A stretch of 12,556 nucleotides of DNA from JAPWJZ01 sp038247245 (GTDB taxonomy: Bacteria > Pseudomonadota > Alphaproteobacteria > Micavibrionales > UBA2020). Positions 7,827 through 12,556 of the stretch are shown piece after piece (position 1 is the stretch's first letter; every line of letters starts with the position of its first letter). The notes beneath the pieces are model-generated. The model was not told the origin of the DNA. It did not search any database and worked only from the letters and a program-made list of their open reading frames with translations. The stretch covers positions 1 through 12,556 of the forward strand of contig JBBRVE010000087.1 of the NCBI GenBank assembly GCA_038247245.1, read 5' to 3'. The position numbers and the translations under genes were made by a program.

Positions 7827-9149
7827 ATGATGGCGACGACGGCCGCAGGAACATTCATGGCACAGGCTCCGCAGGTTGCGGCGGCGATGCCGTGGCTTGC
7901 CGATGCGGCTGCGCTGCAGAATGACAAGGCCGTTGGCTGGATCAAGGCATTGCGCGCGACGGGCGCGGAAGCATTCGCGCAGACCGGCCTGCCGACCGTG
8001 GCATGGGAAGGCTGGCAATACACCAACCTGCGCGCGCTGGCAGCGGCCAAATTCCGCTATTCTACCGACCCTGTGAAATTCGATGCCGCGAAAATTCCAG
8101 GCAACCTGCTGGGCACGCATCGCGTGGTGCTGGTGAATGGCCAGTATCAGGCGAAACTGTCGAACCTGCCCGACCATGTGACGGTGATGAGCCTGATGGA
8201 AGCGGCGGAGAAAAACGTGACGGGCATCGAAGAACAGCTGGTGACGCTGGGCGACCTTGCAAAGACGCCGATGACCGCGCTGAACGCCGCCTATGTGCGC
8301 GACGGTTTTGTGCTGGTGGTGGCGAAGAACCGCGATGTGGCCGAGCCTATCGAAGTTGTGTTTTTCAATGCCGGCCGCGATGCCGCCATTTATCCTCGCG
8401 TGATGTACCGCCTGGGCGAAAATGCGGGCTGCACCGTCATCGAACGCCATTGCGGGGAGGGGGCGTATTTCGCCAACACCTATGCCTCGATCACGCTGGA
8501 ATCGGCTGCGCGCATGCGTTTTTACAGGTTTCAGGAAGAATCCGATGCCGGATTTCATGCCAGCAATACGATCGTGCAGCAGCATAAAGACTCGTCTTTT
8601 GAGGGGTTTAGCCTTGCTACAGGCGGCAAGCTGGCGCGGCAGGAATTCCGGCTTCAGTTGATAGATCGCGCTATTTCGAGTAGTATCGGAGGCACATACT
8701 TAATGAAGGGACAGCAAAGCCACGATTTTACCGTGTTGGCTGACCACTTCGAACCGGACGGAAAATCCGTCCAGCATTTTAAGGGAGTTGTTGATGATCA
8801 GGCTCGTGCAGTTTACCAAGGGAAAATACATGTACGTCGTGCTGCACAAAAAACAGATGGATACCAGTCTCATCATGCGTTACTGCTTTCCCCAACAGCT
8901 GAAGCAAGCGCAAAACCAGAACTAGAAATTTACGCCGACGACGTAAAATGCAGCCACGGCGCAACTGCCGGGCAATTGAATCCCGAAGCCATTTTTTATC
9001 TCCGCAGCCGCGGCATTCCCCATGACCTTGCACGGTCGTTGATGGTGGAATCGTTCCTCGGGGGTGCCATCGAAAAAGTCAGCGATCAAGCGCTGCGCGA
9101 CATTTATCTGTCCCGCGTATCGGCTTGGCTGGCGGGCAGGGGCGCATGA
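7827..9149 (+). CDS. sufD: Fe-S cluster assembly protein SufD
   Basis: SufD is the SufB paralogue that completes the SufBCD complex and is linked to iron entry. Its 440 residues fit the family. The conserved KCSHGATAGQLN is present, with Cys375 and His377 matching the Cys358/His360 pair of E. coli SufD, followed by FYLRSRGIPHDLARSLMVESFL near the C-terminus (written here only as a landmark). Two adjacent ATG codons occur at 7827 and 7830. GGAGG at 7812-7816 supports the first, although a later Met at 7857 is possible. Codon use changes sharply inside the gene: third-position GC is about 69% in 8298-8453 but about 19% in 8775-8930 by hand count, while the protein stays intact. The stop overlaps the sufS start by 4 bases. 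Confidence 0.95.
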   Translation: MMATTAAGTFMAQAPQVAAAMPWLADAAALQNDKAVGWIKALRATGAEAFAQTGLPTVAWEGWQYTNLRALAAAKFRYSTDPVKFDAAKIPGNLLGTHRVVLVNGQYQAKLSNLPDHVTVMSLMEAAEKNVTGIEEQLVTLGDLAKTPMTALNAAYVRDGFVLVVAKNRDVAEPIEVVFFNAGRDAAIYPRVMYRLGENAGCTVIERHCGEGAYFANTYASITLESAARMRFYRFQEESDAGFHASNTIVQQHKDSSFEGFSLATGGKLARQEFRLQLIDRAISSSIGGTYLMKGQQSHDFTVLADHFEPDGKSVQHFKGVVDDQARAVYQGKIHVRRAAQKTDGYQSHHALLLSPTAEASAKPELEIYADDVKCSHGATAGQLNPEAIFYLRSRGIPHDLARSLMVESFLGGAIEKVSDQALRDIYLSRVSAWLAGRGA

Positions 9150-10387
9150 TGCCGGCGGAAAAAATCATCCCCCTCAAAACCCACGACATCAAATCCGCCT
9201 TCCCCGCGCTGGCGCAGAAGGTCAATGGCCGCGACGTCGCGTACATTGACAGCGCGGCATCGGCGCAGAAACCGCAATCCGTGATCGATGCGATGAATGC
9301 GGTGCTGGAAACCCATTACGCCAATGTCCATCGCGGCGTCTATTCATTCAGCGCGGAAACCAGCACGAAATTCGAACAGGCGCGTGAAAAGGTCGCGGCC
9401 TTCATCAACGCGAAAACCGAACGCGAAGTGATTTTTACCCGCAACGCGACGGAGGCGATCAACCTTGTCGCCGCGTCATGGGGCAATGCGAACCTGCAGG
9501 CGGGTGATGAAATCATCCTGACGGAACTGGAACATCACGCGAATATCGTACCGTGGTATTTCCTGACGCAATCCAAGGGCGTCGTGATTAAAACCGTGCC
9601 GATCCTCGAAAACGGCGCGCTGGATATGCCTGCGTTTGATGCGCTGCTGTCGAAGAAAACGAAACTGGTGGCGTTCACGCAAATGTCGAACGCGCTCGGC
9701 ACTGTCACCGACGCGTCGCAGATTATCGCCAAGGCAAAATCGGTTGGCGCGCTGACGCTGGTCGATGGCAGTCAGGGCATCGTGCATATCGGCGCGGATG
9801 TGCAGAATCTGGGCTGTGATTTCTATGTGTTCACCGGACATAAACTCTACGGCCCGACCGGCATCGGCGTGCTGTGGGGCCGCGAAGAATTGCTGAACGC
9901 CATGCCCCCTTATCAGGGCGGCGGCGAGATGATCGAGCATGTGGCGTTTGATAAAGTCACGTTCAAGGACGCGCCGTACCGTTTCGAAGCCGGCACGCCC
10001 GCGATTGTCGAGGCGATTGGGCTGGGCGCGGCGATTGATTACATCAACAGCATCGATTACAAGGCCGCGCTGGCGCGGGAACACGAATTGCTGGCAGCGG
10101 CAGAACAGCGCCTTGCTGCAATCGACGGCGTGAAGATTTATTCCCGCGCGCCGAACCGCGCCGCCATCCTGTCATTTGGCATAGATAAAGTGCATCCGCA
10201 TGATATCGCCACGATTTTTGACCAGCTGGGGCTGTGCGTGCGCGCCGGCCACCACTGCGCGCAGCCGCTGATGAAGGCGCTGAAATGCACAGCTACTGTG
10301 CGCGCGTCTTTTGCGGTCTATAATACAATGGATGACGTCGAGCGGTTGGTAGAAGGCGTCCTGAAGGTAAAGAAGTTATTCGCATGA
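9146..10387 (+). CDS. sufS: Cysteine desulfurase SufS (group II)
   Basis: SufS is a pyridoxal-phosphate enzyme that converts cysteine to alanine and holds the sulfur as a persulfide for SufBCD. From the ATG at 9146 it has 413 residues. The frame is open to a TTG at 9125, but the ATGA overlap with sufD and an AGGGG ribosome binding site favour 9146. The cofactor lysine is Lys233 in FTGHKLYGPTG, the cofactor-stacking histidine is His130 in LTELEHHAN, the persulfide cysteine is Cys371 in RAGHHCAQPLM, and a substrate arginine is Arg386 in TVRASFAVYNT. All sit seven residues beyond the E. coli SufS positions, so the alignment is gap-free. The RAGHHCAQP loop marks the SufS type over IscS. These enzymes usually need SufE or SufU as sulfur acceptor, and none is encoded here. 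Confidence 0.97.
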   Translation: MMPAEKIIPLKTHDIKSAFPALAQKVNGRDVAYIDSAASAQKPQSVIDAMNAVLETHYANVHRGVYSFSAETSTKFEQAREKVAAFINAKTEREVIFTRNATEAINLVAASWGNANLQAGDEIILTELEHHANIVPWYFLTQSKGVVIKTVPILENGALDMPAFDALLSKKTKLVAFTQMSNALGTVTDASQIIAKAKSVGALTLVDGSQGIVHIGADVQNLGCDFYVFTGHKLYGPTGIGVLWGREELLNAMPPYQGGGEMIEHVAFDKVTFKDAPYRFEAGTPAIVEAIGLGAAIDYINSIDYKAALAREHELLAAAEQRLAAIDGVKIYSRAPNRAAILSFGIDKVHPHDIATIFDQLGLCVRAGHHCAQPLMKALKCTATVRASFAVYNTMDDVERLVEGVLKVKKLFA

Positions 10388-10791
10388 TGAAGCTGCACGC
10401 AGACGAAGGCATGATCCGCACCGCCGTCGGCGACGACGAGACGGAAAAGATGCTGATTCCGCCCTATACGGAAGCGTCGAAGGAACATCATTTGTGGCCG
10501 CTGATCCAGGCCGCGCTGCGCGATGTGTACGACCCCGAAATCCCGGTGAACATCTATGAACTGGGCCTGATTTATAAAGTCGATATCGCGGCCGAGAGCA
10601 ACGATGTGTTTATCGAGATGACGCTCACCTCGCCGGGCTGCCCCGTTGCGGGCGAAATGCCGGGCATGATCGAAAGCGCGGTGCGCACGGTCAACGATGT
10701 CGGCAACGTCAAAGTGGAAATTGTCTGGGACCCGTCATGGGACCCGTCAAAAATGGCGGAGACCGCCAAGCTGCAACTCAACATGTTCTGA
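10384..10791 (+). CDS. sufT: SUF-associated DUF59/MIP18-family protein (SufT-like)
   Basis: This 135-residue protein belongs to the MIP18 (DUF59) family commonly found in SUF operons, where it helps mature or deliver iron-sulfur clusters. The core motif DPEIPVNIYELGLIY lies at 50-64. LTSPGCP (81-87) places the conserved Cys86 in its loop, and the end WDPSWDPSKMAETAKLQLNM matches the SUF-associated group. A hydrophilic N-terminal stretch of about 35 residues precedes the domain. The start overlaps the sufS stop by 4 bases (ATGA); a second Met directly follows the first. The symbol sufT is used for this type in other bacteria, and the name carries less certainty than the family. Confidence 0.92.
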   Translation: MMKLHADEGMIRTAVGDDETEKMLIPPYTEASKEHHLWPLIQAALRDVYDPEIPVNIYELGLIYKVDIAAESNDVFIEMTLTSPGCPVAGEMPGMIESAVRTVNDVGNVKVEIVWDPSWDPSKMAETAKLQLNMF

Positions 10792-10827
10792 TTTTTTAAT
10801 TTAAACGACAACCAAGGAGAGAAAACA

Positions 10828-11172
10828 ATGCAACAGCAACAACTGATGACCCTGACCGACAGCGCTGCCAACCACATTAAAGGCCTGATGGCGAACGCGC
10901 CCGCGGGCGAAGAATTCACCGGCCTGCGCGTCGGCGTGACCGCATCCGGCTGCTCCGGCCTCAGCTACAGCCTCGAATACGCCAAAGAAGCGCAGCCGAT
11001 GGACGTGCTGGTCGAAGACAAAGGCGTGAAGGTCTATGTCGACCCGAAAGCGCAAATGTACATCGCCGGCATGGAAATGGATTATTTCGAAGACAAATTC
11101 GAAAGCGGCTTCACCTTCAACAACCCGAACGCCACCGGCCATTGCGGGTGCGGCAAGTCGTTCAAGGTCTAA
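10828..11172 (+). CDS. sufA: A-type Fe-S carrier protein (SufA/IscA/HesB family)
   Basis: This is an A-type carrier that receives clusters or iron from the assembly complex and passes them to target proteins. The 114-residue length is normal. The three ligand cysteines are Cys42 (SGCSGLSY), Cys106 and Cys108 (GHCGCGKSF), in the family's usual pattern. MDYFEDKFESGFTFNNPNA before the last pair is also typical. It has its own strong ribosome binding site (AAGGAGAG) and is separated from sufT by an AT-rich 36-base gap, unlike the overlapping genes before it. It may therefore be translated independently and at a higher level. Its position as last gene of the SUF operon supports the SufA name, though IscA or ErpA cannot be excluded by sequence alone. 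Confidence 0.95.
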   Translation: MQQQQLMTLTDSAANHIKGLMANAPAGEEFTGLRVGVTASGCSGLSYSLEYAKEAQPMDVLVEDKGVKVYVDPKAQMYIAGMEMDYFEDKFESGFTFNNPNATGHCGCGKSFKV

Positions 11173-11178
11173 TCCGTT

Positions 11179-11255
11179 TGTCATCCTGAGGGCCGAAGGC
11201 CCGAAGGATCTCCCTTTGGCTTGAAGAGAGATTCTTCGCTTCGCTCAGAATGACA
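11179..11255. repeat. Dispersed palindromic repeat element
   Basis: The 77-base element begins TGTCATCCTGAG and ends CTCAGAATGACA, an imperfect terminal inverted repeat. GGGCC-GAA-GGCCC (11190-11202) makes an internal hairpin, and GAAGGATCTC (11203-11212) pairs with GAGATTCTTC further on apart from one wobble. The same GTCATCCTGAG...CTCAGAATGAC signature is known to me as a widespread intergenic repeat in many bacteria. It lies just after the sufA stop. Copy number in this genome cannot be seen from one window. Confidence 0.75.
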
Positions 11256-11263
11256 GGGAATGC

Positions 11264-11294
11264 AAAAGGGCGGGGAGCAATCCCCGCCCTTTTT
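11264..11294. terminator. Bidirectional intrinsic terminator between sufA and the Nudix-like gene
   Basis: AAAAGGGCGGGGA (11264-11276) pairs perfectly with TCCCCGCCCTTTT (11281-11293) around a GCAA loop of the GNRA type. The 13-bp stem ends in a T tract on the plus strand and, because of the A run at its start, in another on the minus strand. It lies between the convergent sufA and the gene ending at 11307 and should stop transcripts from both. Confidence 0.93.
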
Positions 11295-11306
11295 ATTCGG
11301 GTATTA

Positions 11307-12101
11307 TTAATGGCGCGGCTGGTTGTTCTGCACGATCGCGCGGCGCACTTGTTTTTCGAAATCGCCGAAATGCTGCTCCACCACCTTGAACAGCGATTGC
11401 TGGTCCTTGTGGAGCAGGTTGACGCGGCCTTGCGCGACTTCGTCCAGCGTGAAGATGGCGACGTTGCTGACTTCGGCCTTGCCGCTGTCGTGGTTGATGC
11501 TTTGCGCGGCGGTGGCTTCGGCATAGGCAGGGCTGGACGCGATATTGGTGATATGTGCCTTGATCGTCTTCACTTCGTCGGATGTGAGTTCCAGCATCAT
11601 GCCGATGACGATGCGTTTTTCACCGCTGCGGAAGGCGAGGGTCAGCGTGTCCATGGGCTTCAAACGGTCGGGGGCGACCTTCAGCAACGCCGAGCCGTCG
11701 GGGTTTTTCAGTTCCTCTTCCACTTCGCGCGCAGCACCGGTGCGGCCGTCTTCGGGCGCGGATGATGCGGCGACAAGCGCGCTGCCGGGCGTTTCGGACA
11801 GGTTGATGAAACCGCCCGGGATCATGAAGGCGGGGGCTGCGGTTTCGCCCGGCTTGCTGTAATGGTCGCCGGTCTGCGCCAGCACAACCTTGCGCACGCC
11901 GCCTTCTTCAAACGTTAGCACCACGCCGGAACCGGCGGTCGCCTTCTGCACTTCCTCCACCACCGCGCCGTCCAGCGTCGTCCAGACTGGCAGGTCGGGC
12001 CAGTTTTCCTTCACGATGTCGCGCAGCACCTGTTTCTGTTCCTTGGGGCTCAGCGCGGCTTTTTCAAAGATTTCGCGGATCTGTTTGGAGATGTCGGACA
12101 T
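11307..12101 (-). CDS. Nudix-like hydrolase domain protein with a split Nudix box
   Basis: The 264-residue protein has an N-terminal helical region (1-35), a strand-rich part (58-76, GVVLTFEEGGVRKVVLAQTG) and then Nudix elements. GGFINLSE (96-103) gives the G-x5-E half of the Nudix box, and AAREVEEEL (123-131) gives the RE-x2-EE half. In a normal box seven residues lie between them; here there are 21, about 14 extra, including the flexible ASSAPEDGRTG. The usual glycine after EE is also missing. Nudix enzymes hydrolyse nucleoside diphosphates linked to another group; the substrate here is unknown and activity is uncertain. The ATG is preceded by an AGAGAGG ribosome binding site (12106-12112) at a 4-base distance. 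The gene is monocistronic and ends at the shared terminator. Confidence 0.8.
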   Translation of the reverse strand: MSDISKQIREIFEKAALSPKEQKQVLRDIVKENWPDLPVWTTLDGAVVEEVQKATAGSGVVLTFEEGGVRKVVLAQTGDHYSKPGETAAPAFMIPGGFINLSETPGSALVAASSAPEDGRTGAAREVEEELKNPDGSALLKVAPDRLKPMDTLTLAFRSGEKRIVIGMMLELTSDEVKTIKAHITNIASSPAYAEATAAQSINHDSGKAEVSNVAIFTLDEVAQGRVNLLHKDQQSLFKVVEQHFGDFEKQVRRAIVQNNQPRH

Positions 12102-12129
12102 ATGGCCTCTCTTTTTATATTTATGGCAA

Positions 12130-12157
12130 ATTAGACGATTGGGGAGCGATAAGTCAA
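12130..12157 (-). promoter_or_regulatory. Likely promoter of the Nudix-like gene
   Basis: On the minus strand TTGACT (12152-12157) and TCTAAT (12130-12135) are separated by 16 bases and lie just upstream of the ribosome binding site of the gene starting at 12101. The sequence ATAAGTCAA that contains the -35 recurs at 12232-12240. Confidence 0.55.
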
Positions 12158-12202
12158 ACGTTCTTTCCCGATGAGGGAGCGATTCCCCTGACCTATGCTC
12201 TG

Positions 12203-12240
12203 TTAGAGTATTTTTTATACTCCATTAGAGTATAAGTCAA
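12203..12240. promoter_or_regulatory. Operator-like array of three alternating half-sites
   Basis: GAGTAT (12206-12211), ATACTC (12217-12222) and GAGTAT (12228-12233) alternate in orientation with 5-base gaps, so their starts are 11 bases apart, about one helical turn. TTAGAGTAT occurs twice as a direct repeat (12203 and 12225). A minus-strand TTGACT (12235-12240) adjoins the last site. This looks like a binding site for a regulator acting on the divergent genes at 12101 and 12332. Confidence 0.5.
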
Positions 12241-12253
12241 TAAGGAAGTTTTT

Positions 12254-12271
12254 CCTCTCCTTTGGGAGAGG
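12254..12271. repeat. Short palindrome
   Basis: CCTCTCC (12254-12260) and GGAGAGG (12265-12271) form a 7-bp inverted repeat around TTTG. On the plus strand the T run comes before it and on the minus strand an A run follows, so it does not read as an intrinsic terminator. Similar palindromes are common as dispersed repeats in bacteria. Confidence 0.45.
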
Positions 12272-12296
12272 TAAGAACTAGTATATCTAGCTGAAT

Positions 12297-12325
12297 TTGC
12301 TTTATATTTCATTCTATGCTATCCT
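12297..12325 (+). promoter_or_regulatory. Possible promoter of the integrase-like gene
   Basis: TTGCTT (12297-12302) and TATCCT (12320-12325) are 17 bases apart. The predicted start near 12332 falls on the first ATG of the downstream frame. Translation would then be leaderless or would begin at a later codon such as the ATG at 12407. Confidence 0.35.
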
Positions 12326-12331
12326 GAACAC

Positions 12332-12556
12332 ATGACTCACAGATATTGTGAATCAAGGGGTTACAGCTCCAATCTATACAAAACCTCCACAGAAAGCAAA
12401 GTGGTCATGAAGTTCTTTCAGGACGCAAAGGAGCTAAAGCCCGGCCTTATCATCTTCCGCAGGCCCGATGTAAAGCACGACAACTGGTATTGCCGCATGA
12501 AGATACCCAAGGTGGACAAGTATAAAATCGTTTCCCTCAAGACGCCGGATATAAAC
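12332..12556 (+). CDS. Site-specific tyrosine recombinase (integrase), N-terminal fragment
   Basis: The frame runs from ATG 12332 to the right edge without a stop (75 codons). From residue about 26 it reads like the start of alphaproteobacterial phage-type integrases: a glycine and hydrophobic stretch (PGLIIFRRPDV), then KHDNWYCRMKIP and DKYKIVSLKTPDIN, corresponding to the N-terminal Arm/DNA-binding region. The catalytic domain with the R-H-R-Y residues lies outside the window, so the assignment rests on this short pattern. The start is uncertain: ATG 12332 has no clear ribosome binding site and coincides with a predicted transcription start, and ATG 12407 or GTG 12401 are alternatives. The lysine-rich composition and AT-rich upstream region differ from the genes to the left, which suits horizontally acquired DNA. 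Confidence 0.6.
   Translation, partial: MTHRYCESRGYSSNLYKTSTESKVVMKFFQDAKELKPGLIIFRRPDVKHDNWYCRMKIPKVDKYKIVSLKTPDIN

Noticed and set aside
6919..7854. Minus-strand open frame of 311 codons opposite sufC
   Set aside because: SufC is complete with all ABC motifs on the plus strand; this frame is a shadow of its codon bias.
11162..11524. Minus-strand frame reading VILSEAKNL through the repeat
   Set aside because: This is the familiar spurious translation of the palindromic repeat element, and it runs through the terminator into the Nudix-like gene in the wrong frame.
12102..12331. Possible tRNA or attachment site beside the integrase
   Set aside because: I found no cloverleaf-like sequence and no paired direct repeats that would serve as attachment sites within the window.

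Overview
The window looks like chromosomal DNA from an alphaproteobacterium. It is fairly GC-rich and its genes favour codons ending in G or C. The pointers are a DUF1491 family gene, an alphaproteobacterial-type Fur protein that lacks the paired C-terminal cysteine motifs, and a SUF operon led by an Rrf2 regulator of the SUF-associated class. I cannot name the genus from sequence alone.

Left part (1-3436): the 3' end of a sensor histidine kinase gene, then a tight forward cluster of a Fur-family regulator, a DUF1491 protein, peptide chain release factor 3 (prfC) and a small three-helix membrane protein. The joints are 1- or 4-base overlaps or a 4-base gap, so the four are probably one transcript. 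Next (3437-4181) a gene with its own strong promoter and ribosome binding site encodes an unrecognised 186-residue protein. It appears to be an internal duplication of a roughly 70-residue alpha/beta module. A convergent, unrecognised minus-strand gene (4237-4872) follows.

Centre (4873-11294): a regulatory region and a complete SUF iron-sulfur cluster operon in the order Rrf2 regulator, sufB, sufC, sufD, sufS, sufT-like (DUF59), sufA-type carrier. SufS takes sulfur from cysteine, the SufB-SufC-SufD complex builds the cluster, the A-type protein and DUF59 protein help deliver it, and the Rrf2 protein probably senses cluster status. No sufE is present. A 13-bp-stem terminator with T tracts on both strands, just after a palindromic dispersed repeat, separates the operon from a convergent minus-strand Nudix-like gene (11307-12101).

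Right end (12102-12556): an AT-richer intergenic region with phased operator-like half-sites, then the first 75 codons of what looks like a tyrosine recombinase (integrase). This may be the edge of an integrated element.

Most of the window is housekeeping. The points most worth a second look are an abrupt codon-usage mosaic inside sufD, the duplicated-module protein at 3621-4181, the Nudix box split by about 14 extra residues, and the three alternating half-sites at 12206-12233. I found no convincing new multi-gene system.
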